This document shows, in pieces, positions 8,448 through 16,946 of a stretch of DNA of 64,000 nucleotides. Position 1 is the stretch's first letter. The number at the start of each line of letters is the position of its first letter. Source of the DNA: Plesiocystis pacifica SIR-1 (lineage in GTDB: Bacteria > Myxococcota_A > Polyangia > Nannocystales > Nannocystaceae); contig NZ_ABCS01000001.1 in assembly GCF_000170895.1 (NCBI RefSeq), positions 186,001 through 250,000 of the forward strand. The letters are read 5' to 3'. Below the pieces are notes generated by a model that was not told where the DNA came from, made no database searches, and was given only the letters and a program-made list of their open reading frames with translations. Position numbers and translations under genes: made by a program.

Positions 8448-9463
8448 GCGACGCGCTGCTGACCGTCGAGGACCTGTGCGTCGACTACGTGACCGAGCGC
8501 GGCTGGCTGCGCGTGGTCGACAAGGTCAGCTTCGAGGTCCAGCCCGGCGAGATCATGGGCCTGGCGGGGGAGTCGGGCTCGGGCAAGAGCACGATCATCC
8601 AGGCCATCTTGCGGGTGCTCAAGGCCCCCGGGGTGATCACCGGCGGCACGGTGCGCTTCGACGGCAAGGACGTGCTCGCCCTCGACAAGCGCGGCCTTCG
8701 GGGGCTGCGCTGGTGCGACATCTCCCTGGTCTGCCAGTCGGCGATGAACGCCCTGAACCCGGTGATCACCATCGGCGAGCAGCTCGGCGACGCCATCGAG
8801 GCCCACGAGGGCGTGCGCCGCTCCCAGGCCCTGGTCCGCGCCCGCGAGCTCCTCGAGCTCGTCGGCATCGAGGGCAGCCGGGTCCACGCCTACGCCCACG
8901 AGCTCAGCGGCGGCATGCGCCAGCGGGTGGTCATCGCCATGGCCCTGGCCCTGCGCCCGCGCCTGGTGCTCATGGACGAGCCGACCACCGCCCTCGACGT
9001 GGTCGTGCAAAAGGAGATTCTCCAGCAGATCATCCGCCTGCGCCGGGAGCTCGGCTTCGCCGTCATCTTCATCACCCACGACCTGAGCTTGATGTTCGAG
9101 CTGTGCACCCACGTGGGGGTGCTCTACGCCGGGCGCTTGGTCGAGCACGCGCCCTCGCAGGCGCTGTTCGAGCGGCCCATGCACCCCTACACCCTCGGGC
9201 TGATGCGCTCCTTCCCCGATCTGCACGGCGAGGGCGACGATCTGGTCGGCGTGCCCGGGAACCCGCCGGACCTGTGGAAGCCGCCCAAGGGCTGCCGCTT
9301 CCATCCGCGCTGTCCCCAGGCCTTCGCCGACTGCTCGACGCGCGCGCCCCAGCTGCGGGCCTTGGTCGGGCATCGCCACGCGGCCTGTCACCTCGTGGAT
9401 CAAGTGGATCAGCTGGATCAGCTGGATCAGCTGGATCAGGTCGATCAGGAGGAGAGCCCGTGA
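8444..9463 (+). CDS. ABC transporter ATPase, DppD/OppD type
   Basis: 339 residues, GTG start overlapping the previous stop. Walker A GESGSGKST (~residue 44), signature LSGGMRQRV, Walker B LVLMDEPTTALD and the H-loop FITHDLS are intact. The C-terminal oligopeptide/dipeptide domain carries the Cys pattern GCRFHPRCPQAFADC, which in some relatives binds an iron-sulfur cluster. The protein ends in an unusual run of six VDQ/LDQ tripeptides before EESP, encoded by 9-bp tandem repeats (see separate entry). It supplies one of the two ATPases of the importer. Confidence 0.92.
   Translation: MSDALLTVEDLCVDYVTERGWLRVVDKVSFEVQPGEIMGLAGESGSGKSTIIQAILRVLKAPGVITGGTVRFDGKDVLALDKRGLRGLRWCDISLVCQSAMNALNPVITIGEQLGDAIEAHEGVRRSQALVRARELLELVGIEGSRVHAYAHELSGGMRQRVVIAMALALRPRLVLMDEPTTALDVVVQKEILQQIIRLRRELGFAVIFITHDLSLMFELCTHVGVLYAGRLVEHAPSQALFERPMHPYTLGLMRSFPDLHGEGDDLVGVPGNPPDLWKPPKGCRFHPRCPQAFADCSTRAPQLRALVGHRHAACHLVDQVDQLDQLDQLDQVDQEESP
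9395..9448 (+). repeat. 9-bp tandem repeat encoding (V/L)DQ x6
   Basis: Six 9-bp units (GTGGATCAA/GTGGATCAG/CTGGATCAG x3/GTCGATCAG) lie in frame at the end of the ATPase gene, giving VDQVDQLDQLDQLDQVDQ. Copy number could change by slippage without breaking the frame. Confidence 0.85.
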
Positions 9464-10422
9464 GCAGCCAGCCCCTGCTCGAGCTCGATCAGCTCGTCAA
9501 GGTCTACGAGGGCCGCGACGGGCTCAAGACCACCCGCGTCCGGGCGCTGAACCACGTCAGCTTGGCCCTCCACCGCGGCGAGGCCCTGGCGCTGGTGGGC
9601 GAGTCGGGCAGCGGCAAGAGCACGACGGCCAAGATGGTCGCCCGCCTCGAGCGACCGACCAGCGGGACCATCCGCTTTGACGGCAAGGCGCTGAGCGGGC
9701 GCGTGGGCCTGGCCTACCGCTCCCGGGTCCAGATGATCTTCCAGGATCCCTTCGGCTCGCTGAACCCGGTCCACCGCGTCGCCCACCACATCGCCCGGCC
9801 GCTGATCCGCCACGGCAAGGCCAGGGGCAAGGCGGAGGTCCGCGAGCGCGTGCTCGAGCTGCTCGAGACCGTCGGGCTCACGCCGGCGGCTGACTTCGCC
9901 GACAAGTTCCCCCACGAGTGCTCCGGCGGCCAGCGCCAGCGCGTGGCGATCGCCCGGGCCCTCGCCGTCGACCCCGAGCTGATCCTCGCCGACGAGCCGA
10001 CCAGCATGCTCGACGTCTCGCTGCGCATCGGCGTGCTCAACTTGCTGCGCGAGCTCAAGCGCGAGCGCGGCATCGCCTACCTGTTCATCACCCACGACCT
10101 GGCCTCGGCGCGCTACTTCGCCGACCGGGTGTTCGTGATGTACGCCGGCACCGTGGTCGAGTGCCTCGATCCCGAGCACCTCGGCGAGCAGGCCAAGCAC
10201 CCCTATACGAAGCTGTTGCTGTCGGCCGTGCCCGATCCGCGCGGGGGCATCGAGCGGCCCCTGGAGGGCGCGAGCGGGTCCGCGAAGCTGGTCGACCCGC
10301 CGCCGGGCTGCCCCTTCGCGCCGCGCTGCAGCCACGCCCAGCCGAGCTGCGCGAAGGCGCTGCCGGAGCTGGTCACGGTGGAGGGGCAGCACGAGGTCCG
10401 CTGCCCGGTGGTGCTCGCCTAG
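9460..10422 (+). CDS. ABC transporter ATPase, DppF/OppF type
   Basis: 320 residues from GTG 9460, preceded by a strong Shine-Dalgarno (AGGAGG) and overlapping the previous stop. Walker A GESGSGKST, signature CSGGQRQRV, Walker B LILADEPTSMLD, and a C-terminal domain with CPFAPRCSHAQPSC are present. It completes the transporter as the second ATPase. The gene ends in a convergent overlap of its stop with that of the regulator on the other strand (10419-10422). Confidence 0.92.
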   Translation: MSSQPLLELDQLVKVYEGRDGLKTTRVRALNHVSLALHRGEALALVGESGSGKSTTAKMVARLERPTSGTIRFDGKALSGRVGLAYRSRVQMIFQDPFGSLNPVHRVAHHIARPLIRHGKARGKAEVRERVLELLETVGLTPAADFADKFPHECSGGQRQRVAIARALAVDPELILADEPTSMLDVSLRIGVLNLLRELKRERGIAYLFITHDLASARYFADRVFVMYAGTVVECLDPEHLGEQAKHPYTKLLLSAVPDPRGGIERPLEGASGSAKLVDPPPGCPFAPRCSHAQPSCAKALPELVTVEGQHEVRCPVVLA

Positions 10423-11668
10423 CCGGACGCTTCACGCCGCCGCCGGGTCGCGTCGAGGCCGTCGGCGAGGCTGGCGAAGATCAGCGTCCCGGCTCCCCCT
10501 CGCTCGCCGTCCAGCCAGTCGTGCGGCGTCTCGGCCAGCAGCGAGGCGAGGGCGGGCTGGATCCCCGTCAAGATCGTCCGCGCCCCGACCAGGCGCAAGG
10601 TCCGAACCAGCGCGGCCACGGGCTCGACGCTGGCCGCGTCGGCGAGCTCGACCCCGGTGAAGTCGAGGACCACGTCGCGGATCGCCCGGGTGGTGACGGC
10701 GTCGAGCAGCGCTCGGTGATCGAGCGCATGCGCTCGCCGTCGAGGGTGCCGATCAGCGGGACGGTGAGGGTCCGGTCGGAGGTCGGCAGGATGGGCGCGG
10801 AGAGCTCGAGGATGCGGCCGCGTTGGGCCTCGACGGTGGCGAGGGCGACCTCGAGCTCGACGATCAGCCGGCTCTTGTCGCGGGCGTCTCGCTCGGCGCC
10901 GAGGCGCTGGGTCTCGTCGCGGAGGTGCAAGAGCACGGTCGGCTGACCCGTCGCGGGGTCACAGGTGCGGTGGGCTTCGAGGGCGTAGACGCGGCGCTTG
11001 CCGTCGCGGGTCGATTCGACGAGGGCGAGGTGGGCTTCGTCGCTCTCGAGCACCCCGAGGATGGCGGGGACCACGGCGGGATCGTCGAACCACTCGTGCA
11101 GCGCGCGCTCGCGGCCAAAGGCTCGCACGGCGGCGGGGTTGAGGCTGAGGCGCTCCCCGTCGGCGTCGAGCAGCACGACCGCCGTGCGGATGTGGCGGAG
11201 CGCCTCCGCCCCGCGCAGGGTCTCGACCTTGGCCTCGTCCTTGGGCGGGAGGGCGTGGTGGAGAAACATGGTCTCGCCCGCCTCGCCCTCGAGCAGGCTG
11301 ATGTAGCCCAGCAAGCGCCGGGGGACGCCGTGGGGGTAGATGGTCCACTCGCTCTCGATGTGCTGGACGGTCCCGGAGCGGATCGAGTCGGCCCACTCGA
11401 GGTACTGCACGCGCGTCGAGGGCGAGGTGTCGCTCAGGTCGCGGGCGAGGAAGGACTCGAGGGAGGTGGCGCGCCACAGCTCGAGGGCCGCGGCGTTGGC
11501 CCACATGAAGCGCAGCGGGTCGAGGGCGGCGACCCACGTGGGGATGGGGGAGTGGCCGAACACGGCCATGCGCTCCGCGAGAGACACGCGCCATTGTCCC
11601 ACGAAACGCGCCGTAGGGCGCGCGAGCTCAGCGCGGCATTGCACGCAGCCGACCTCCACGAAGGCCAT
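10419..11668 (-). pseudogene. PAS domain - STAS (RsbR-like) regulator with a -1 frameshift
   Basis: Read from the right, one frame gives an N-terminal PAS-like sensor (FGHSPIPTWVAALDPL ... FMWANAAALELW), a second PAS-like segment (TAVVLLDADGERLSLNPAA) and a coiled stretch, then the opening of a STAS domain (ILELSAPILPTSDRTLTVPL). It shifts at about 10714-10717; the STAS domain continues in another frame as LLDAVTTR ... VVLDFTGVELADAASVEP to the stop at 10419. One base appears to be missing in GAGCGC-TGCTCGAC. Intact RsbR-type proteins sense a signal and act in stressosome-like partner switching. ATG codons at 11668 and 11570 are both possible starts. A sequencing error cannot be separated from real decay here. 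Confidence 0.7.
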
Positions 11669-11764
11669 CTCCCGCGCCTCGAGGATGGGCGGGCGTGCGG
11701 GCCTGCGCTGCGATGGTCGGGGTGGTCGCCGACCAACCCCGGCGTCACGATCGAGCGAGCTCCG

Positions 11765-13183
11765 TCATTGGCAGGGCGGGTCCTCGGGCGCCCACCAGTT
11801 CCCGCTCATCGCCAGCAGCGAGAGCATGGTGATCGAGTCCCCGTAGTAGGTGTGCCCGTCCGCGGCGATCAGCGTGTCCCACAGGTTGTTCAACCACGCC
11901 TGGCTGCCGGGGTCGGCCATGGCCGCGACGCCGAAGGGCGCGGCGAAGGCGAGCTCGAAGTAGTCGCCCGTGGGCAGGGCGTCGCCGTCGAGCCAGTAGC
12001 CCGCGCGGATGTTGCCGGGCGAGCCGCCCGTGGCCGACTGCACCCAGCCGTTCATCTGCGTGACCGCGGCCTGGGCCCGGGGGTCGCCGTTGAGCAGGTA
12101 GTCGACGCCGATGCGCCACGGGTTGCGGCAGGCGTTGAAGTAGTACTCGCCGTCGTAGGGGCCCTCGAGCCAGTTGGGCGAGACCGGGGAGGGGCTGCCC
12201 GAGGTCGGGTGCTGGATGAAGTCGGGGAGCAGGCCGCTGCCCTGGCTGTAGGTGGCCTGGACCGTGGCGATGAGATCGTAGGTCGCGTTGCGCACCCCGT
12301 CCCAGCGCCCGCCGATGAAGGTCGCGAAGGTCGCGAAGTGGGCGGGCATGAAGTCGCTGGATCGCGTGGCGTCGTAGTAGGTGGCGTTGCTGGGGTGGGT
12401 CCAGTCGCCCAGGCGCACGTAGCTGCCGCTGTCGTCGACCTCGGCCTGGTCGATGGCGCCGAGGATCGCCGCGGCCTCGCCGGCGTAGTCGATGGCCCCG
12501 CCCGAGCCCCACTGCTTGTTGGCCAGGAGCAGGGCGTAGGCGATGTCGAGGTCCCCGTCGGTCGCGCTCGTGGCCCCGTCGGTGTTCTCGCACACCCCGT
12601 CTTGGGCCCACGCCATGAGCTGCGAATTGCCCTGGCTCGGGTGGTCCCGGAAGTAGTCGTACATGCCGTCGAAGATGGCCTTGGCGTCGGGGTCGTGGCC
12701 GGCCATGTAGGCGCTGATCAGCATGCCGTAGCCGTGGGCCTCGCTGACGGTCAGGCGGTCGGCGGTCTGGATGTCGACGTAGTAGCGCCCGGTCCCGCAG
12801 CCGCCCGAGAGGTAGCGCTGCTTCCAGCCGGCGTAGAACTGGGCGACCTGCTGGTCGAGGGCGCCCTGCTCGAGGTGGTTGGGCAAGATGGTGCCGGGGG
12901 CGTAGCCGAAGGGGTGGCTGCCGAAGGGCTGGGCCGTGTCCCAGCTCCCCGAGCACGCGCCGTCGCCCGAGCCCTCGGTTCCGCCGGAGGTCGTGTCACC
13001 GCCGCCCGTGGTCCCGCCGGTGCTGCCTCCGGTGCTGCCCCCGTCGGTGCTGCCCCCGTCGGTGCTGCCGACGTCGTCGCTGCCCCCGAGCTCGGTGCCC
13101 GCCTCGAGATCTTCGGCGGTCACGTAGCAAGCGGTCAGGGTCAGCCCAGCTCCAGCACACACGGCCCACAGCGCACGTCGCAT
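11765..13183 (-). CDS. Glycoside hydrolase family 8 lipoprotein (chitosanase/endoglucanase)
   Basis: 472 residues. A lipobox LTAC (Cys 19) is followed by a Ser/Thr/Gly/Asp linker to residue ~75. The GH8 domain shows the catalytic acid in SEAHGYGMLIS (Glu148) and the family signature ATDGDLDIAYALLLA (residues 207-221). The family cleaves beta-1,4 glucan, chitosan or xylan with inversion. Which substrate is cut cannot be read from these motifs, but the flanking glucosamine genes favour chitosan. It is a surface or periplasmic enzyme that would supply oligosaccharides to the transporter. The gene is divergent from the SIS-domain gene over a 165-bp control region. Confidence 0.9.
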   Translation of the reverse strand: MRRALWAVCAGAGLTLTACYVTAEDLEAGTELGGSDDVGSTDGGSTDGGSTGGSTGGTTGGGDTTSGGTEGSGDGACSGSWDTAQPFGSHPFGYAPGTILPNHLEQGALDQQVAQFYAGWKQRYLSGGCGTGRYYVDIQTADRLTVSEAHGYGMLISAYMAGHDPDAKAIFDGMYDYFRDHPSQGNSQLMAWAQDGVCENTDGATSATDGDLDIAYALLLANKQWGSGGAIDYAGEAAAILGAIDQAEVDDSGSYVRLGDWTHPSNATYYDATRSSDFMPAHFATFATFIGGRWDGVRNATYDLIATVQATYSQGSGLLPDFIQHPTSGSPSPVSPNWLEGPYDGEYYFNACRNPWRIGVDYLLNGDPRAQAAVTQMNGWVQSATGGSPGNIRAGYWLDGDALPTGDYFELAFAAPFGVAAMADPGSQAWLNNLWDTLIAADGHTYYGDSITMLSLLAMSGNWWAPEDPPCQ

Positions 13184-13189
13184 GCCGAC

Positions 13190-13195
13190 AGGGTA
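13190..13195 (-). promoter_or_regulatory. Putative -10 element (TACCCT) for the GH8 gene
   Basis: TACCCT on the minus strand ends 6 nt before the ATG at 13183, matching the spacing of other TAnnnT hexamers in the window. Confidence 0.3.
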
Positions 13196-13238
13196 GCGAG
13201 AGAGTCAGGGGAGGTGGATGTCGGTTTCGGGTCATCGA

Positions 13239-13315
13239 GATGGTCAAAAAATGTTGTTCCGCTGTCAGGACGACCTGAATGAAATTGATGATCGAGACGA
13301 TTCGTTTTGACCATC
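13239..13315. promoter_or_regulatory. Inverted repeat in the GH8/SIS divergent promoter
   Basis: GATGGTCAAAA (13239-13249) is repeated exactly in inverse as TTTTGACCATC (13305-13315), 55 bp apart, in the only non-coding gap between the divergent GH8 and SIS genes. The left arm continues as AATGTT and resembles the sites at 4716 and 28347. The spacing would suit looping or cooperative binding by a regulator such as the AraC protein encoded at 14423. Confidence 0.45.
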
Positions 13316-13348
13316 GTCGCGCCGCCGTGGGCGGCATGGTGAGGGCCG

Positions 13349-14389
13349 ATGACGACGCACCTCGAGCGCGAGATCGCCGAACAGCCCGCCAAGATCGAGG
13401 CTCTGATCCGAGACGGGCTGGGCGCGGCGCGGGACGTCGCGGCGCGGATCCGCGGGCACGGGCCGCGCTTCGTGGTCATCGCCGCCCGCGGAACCAGCGA
13501 CAACGCGGCCCGCTACGCCAAGTACCTGTTCGGCCTGCGCCAGGGCTGGGTCACGGCCCTGGCCACGCCCTCGCTGCACACCCTCTACGGCGCCGCCCCG
13601 GACCTGCGCGACGCCCTGACCATCGGCATCAGCCAGTCCGGGCGCTCGCCGGACGTGGTCAGCGTGATCGAGGCGGGCCGCGGCCAGGGCGGGCTGACCC
13701 TGGCGATCACCAACGATCCCAGCTCGACGCTGGGCAAGGCCGCGGAGACGGTGCTCGAGCAGCGCGCCGGGCCGGAGCTGTCCGTGGCCGCGACCAAGAC
13801 CTACACCACGCAGCTGGCGACGCTGGCGATGCTCTCGGCCTGCCTGTCCGACGACGGCGGGGCCATCGATGAGCTGCGCCGCATGCCCGAGCGCATGGCC
13901 GCGACCGTCGACGCCGCGGCGAGCCTGGGCGATCACGTCGAGCGCTACCTCGAGGGCCCGGGCTACTTCACCGTGGGGCGCGGCTTCAACTACTCCACCG
14001 CCTTCGAGATCGCCCTCAAGGTCAAGGAGACCAACTACGTCATCGCCGAGCCCTACTCCCCGGCGGACCTGCTCCACGGGCCCGTCGCGGTGGTCGAGGC
14101 CGGCTTCCCGGTGCTGGCCGTCGCGCCCCGGGGCCGGGTCGCGGCGAACATGGACGAGCTCATCGCCAAGCTGCGCGAGCGCGGGGCTCGGCTGCTGATC
14201 GTCGCCGACGATGCGGACCGCCTCGCGCAGGCCGACGTGCCCATGCGCTTGCCGACGGGGGTGCCCGAGTGGCTCAGCCCGCTGATCTCGGTGATCCCGG
14301 GGCAGGTCTGGGCCCAGAAGCTGGCCGTCGCCCGGGGCTTCGATCCCGATCGACCCCGGGGACTGAACAAGGTGACCCTGACCCTCTGA
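13349..14389 (+). CDS. SIS-domain glucosamine-6-phosphate deaminase/isomerase-like protein (NagB-II type)
   Basis: 346 residues with two SIS sugar-isomerase domains (about 35-165 and 190-330) and the GlmS-like ending RPRGLNKVTLTL, but without the glutaminase domain of GlmS. The sugar-phosphate motifs GTSDNAARYAKY, GISQSGRSPDVV and SVAATKTYTTQ in domain 1 and EIALKVKETNY in domain 2 are intact. Proteins of this layout convert glucosamine-6-P to fructose-6-P plus ammonia, or act on related amino sugar phosphates. It opens the plus-strand catabolic array, and the downstream isomerase would take its product onward. Confidence 0.82.
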   Translation: MTTHLEREIAEQPAKIEALIRDGLGAARDVAARIRGHGPRFVVIAARGTSDNAARYAKYLFGLRQGWVTALATPSLHTLYGAAPDLRDALTIGISQSGRSPDVVSVIEAGRGQGGLTLAITNDPSSTLGKAAETVLEQRAGPELSVAATKTYTTQLATLAMLSACLSDDGGAIDELRRMPERMAATVDAAASLGDHVERYLEGPGYFTVGRGFNYSTAFEIALKVKETNYVIAEPYSPADLLHGPVAVVEAGFPVLAVAPRGRVAANMDELIAKLRERGARLLIVADDADRLAQADVPMRLPTGVPEWLSPLISVIPGQVWAQKLAVARGFDPDRPRGLNKVTLTL

Positions 14390-14422
14390 CCGCTGCGCTG
14401 CGCAGCACTTGGGAGACGCGGA

Positions 14423-16297
14423 GTGGCTCGCACGGCCAAAACTGCGCCAGGGCGGCCTTCTTGGTATGAATGTCGGGTGGCGAACGCAGGGGACTCGGAC
14501 GGAGCCTGGCTCCACCGGCTGCGCAATCACTACGCGATCCAAAACGTCACCGCGATGCGCCCGAGCTTGCCCTTTTGGGTGATCCACTGGCGCGACGACG
14601 GCAGCCTGGACTGGATGGAGCTCGGCGCCCCCTCGCGGGAGCTCAAGCCCTTCCACTTCGAGATCCACTTTGGCCGCGAGGAGCGACGCGACCAGCACTA
14701 CCTCGAGGCCCTCGCGGAGGCCACGGACGCGGGCGGGCCGACGATCCGCGAGCTCTCGGGGTGGTGGGACTTGTTTTGCCCGATCCGCCTCGAGGGCGCG
14801 CCGCGGATGTTCCTGCACGCGGGTCAGTTCCTGCGCCGCCAGCCCAGCTGGGACTTCCTCGCGGCGCGCTGGCGCGAGCTCACCGGCCAAGAGCCGGCCG
14901 GGGCCAACCCCGACTTCGTGCGCTTCACCAAGATGGCGCTGAGCCTGCCGGTGCTCGAGGACGAGGCCGTCGAGGCGCTGCAGGAGTTCGCCCGGCTCTA
15001 CGCCGACACCCTCGGGGGCTCGGACGAGGGCTCGATCCACGACCGCGTCGACGAGCTCAACGACGGCGTGCTCAACCGCCTGTGGCCCATCGACGACTGG
15101 GTGCAGCTGGCGCTCAGCGGCGAGAAATTCCAGCTCACGCCCTGGAACCTCGAGGGCGGGCTGACCCCGTGGATGAAGGAGGGCATGGGCATCTCCCGGC
15201 TGCCGACGGTGGCCATGGCGCTGATGCCCGTGGACCCGCCGACCTCGTCTTTGGACCCGACCCAGCTGCTGATCCGCAACGCCGAGCTGCAGCGGGCGGT
15301 GATCACCTTCGTGCGCGGCTTCAAGGAGACGGCCGCGACCACCCTCGAGGACTACGGCGTCTCGCTGATCACCTCGACCCGGCGCGGGCGCTCGAAGGCG
15401 CGGGCGCGGGTCGAGCTGCGCGAGCGGGCCCAGCAGCTCCAGGACTTCGTGCGCGAGCGCTTCGCCCTGCGCTGCGTGGTCGGCATCGGCAGCGCCTCGC
15501 CCCCGGGCTCGCGCCTCGACGGCTCCCTGCGCGAGGCGGTCCTGGCCCTGCACATGTGCGTACAGCTCGAGCGCGACGTGCTCTTCCACGACGAGCACGA
15601 GGGCAGCGAGCGCTTCGCCTACACGGCGCTGCACCGCTCGGGGCGCGCGCTGGTGGACGCCTTCGTCGAGGAGAACCCCAACGCCACCAAGCTGGCCGCG
15701 GACCGCTACGTCCGCCTGGTCCTGGTCTACGCCAAGGAGCGGGTCGAGATCGTGCGCGGGCAGCTGCTGGCGATGCTGTTTCAGATCCTCGACGCGATCC
15801 AGCGCCGCCACCCCATCAACGACGCGGCCCGGGACGAGTTCGCGGCCCAGCTGGTCCGCGAGCTCGAGTCGGCCCACGCCCTCTCGCACATCATCGAGGC
15901 CTTCAAGGCCGCGCTCGGGCGCCTGAGCTTCGTGTCCTCGCGGGTGCTCGAGGGCCCCAAGCTGATGCGCATCGAGGTCATCCTCCACCACCTGCGCTCG
16001 AACTACGCCGAGCAGCTGCGCCTGCCCGACGTGGCCAAGAAGGCCGGCATGTCCGTGCCCGCGTTCAGCCGCGCGTTCAAGCAGGCGACGGGGGCCTCCT
16101 TCCTCGCCTACCTGCGCGAGGTCCGGGTCGAGCACGCCAAGCGACTGCTGATGACGACGCCCCTGATCGCCGAAGAGATCGCCCACGCCTGCGGCTTCCA
16201 GTCGCAGCACCACCTGATCCGCTCGTTCAAGAAGGTCACCGGGGAGACGCCCGGGGCCTTCCGCGAGTCCATGCGCAGGCGCAGCGATGACAGCTGA
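14423..16297 (+). CDS. AraC-family transcriptional regulator with a large N-terminal sensor region
   Basis: 624 residues from GTG 14423, which has GGGAGA about 8 nt upstream; GTG 14477 is the alternative. Only the last ~100 residues are recognisable, as an AraC double helix-turn-helix (LRLPDVAKKAGMSVPAFSR ... IAEEIAHACGFQSQHHLIR). Residues ~100-190 (LSGWWDLFCPIRLEG...) look like a PocR-type ligand-binding region, and ~260-500 are predicted helical with no assignment. It probably controls the surrounding glycan and Entner-Doudoroff genes in response to a sugar or sugar phosphate. Its last 11 bases overlap the KDPG aldolase start, so regulator and enzyme are co-transcribed. Confidence 0.85.
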   Translation: MARTAKTAPGRPSWYECRVANAGDSDGAWLHRLRNHYAIQNVTAMRPSLPFWVIHWRDDGSLDWMELGAPSRELKPFHFEIHFGREERRDQHYLEALAEATDAGGPTIRELSGWWDLFCPIRLEGAPRMFLHAGQFLRRQPSWDFLAARWRELTGQEPAGANPDFVRFTKMALSLPVLEDEAVEALQEFARLYADTLGGSDEGSIHDRVDELNDGVLNRLWPIDDWVQLALSGEKFQLTPWNLEGGLTPWMKEGMGISRLPTVAMALMPVDPPTSSLDPTQLLIRNAELQRAVITFVRGFKETAATTLEDYGVSLITSTRRGRSKARARVELRERAQQLQDFVRERFALRCVVGIGSASPPGSRLDGSLREAVLALHMCVQLERDVLFHDEHEGSERFAYTALHRSGRALVDAFVEENPNATKLAADRYVRLVLVYAKERVEIVRGQLLAMLFQILDAIQRRHPINDAARDEFAAQLVRELESAHALSHIIEAFKAALGRLSFVSSRVLEGPKLMRIEVILHHLRSNYAEQLRLPDVAKKAGMSVPAFSRAFKQATGASFLAYLREVRVEHAKRLLMTTPLIAEEIAHACGFQSQHHLIRSFKKVTGETPGAFRESMRRRSDDS

Positions 16298-16946
16298 AGC
16301 CGATTGGGGGCAGCTGCTGGGCGACGCGCCGGTGCTGCCGGTGGTCGCCGTCGACGATCCCGAGCGCGCCGTGGCCCTGAGCCGGGCGCTGGTCGAGGGC
16401 GGGCTGCCCTGCGTCGAGATCACCCTGCGCAGCCCCAAGGCCCTGGCCTGCATCGCGCGCGTGGCCGCCGAGGTGCCCGGGGCGGTGGTCGGGGCGGGGA
16501 CGCTGACGCGCGCGGGCGAGGTCGCCGAGGCCGAGGCCGCGGGCGCGCGCTTTTTGGTCAGCCCCGGGCTGACGCCGACGCTCGCAGACGCGCTGCTGGC
16601 CTCGAAGCTGCCGGCCTTGCCCGGGGTGGCGACGCCCTCGGAGGCCCTCGCCGCGCGCGCGCGGGGCTTTGGGGCGGTCAAGGTGTTCCCCGCGGCCGCC
16701 CTGGGCGGCCCGGGCTTTTTGCGGGCCCTGGCCGCGGTCACCGGCGACCTGCGCCTGTGCCCGACGGGCGGGGTGGGGCCGGCGACGCTGGCCGAGTACT
16801 TCGCCTGCCCGCGGGTGTTCGCGGCCGGGGCGAGCTGGCCGTGCGCCAAGGAGCTCATCGCGGAAGGGCGCTGGGGCGAGGTCCGCGAGCGGGCTCGAAC
16901 CCTGGCGAGCGCGGCCCGGGCTGCGCTTGCGGGAGAGCCCTCGTGA
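16287..16946 (+). CDS. eda: 2-keto-3-deoxy-6-phosphogluconate aldolase
   Basis: 219 residues. The class I aldolase fold is shown by the general-acid Glu and phosphate-site Arg in VEITLRSP (E44, R48), the Schiff-base Lys in VKVFPAAALGG (K132), and CPTGGV at about 158. It splits KDPG into pyruvate and glyceraldehyde-3-P, the last Entner-Doudoroff step, in the cytoplasm. The gene overlaps the AraC gene by 11 bp upstream and the ROK kinase by 4 bp (GTGA) downstream, so all three are tightly coupled. Confidence 0.93.
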   Translation: MTAEADWGQLLGDAPVLPVVAVDDPERAVALSRALVEGGLPCVEITLRSPKALACIARVAAEVPGAVVGAGTLTRAGEVAEAEAAGARFLVSPGLTPTLADALLASKLPALPGVATPSEALAARARGFGAVKVFPAAALGGPGFLRALAAVTGDLRLCPTGGVGPATLAEYFACPRVFAAGASWPCAKELIAEGRWGEVRERARTLASAARAALAGEPS

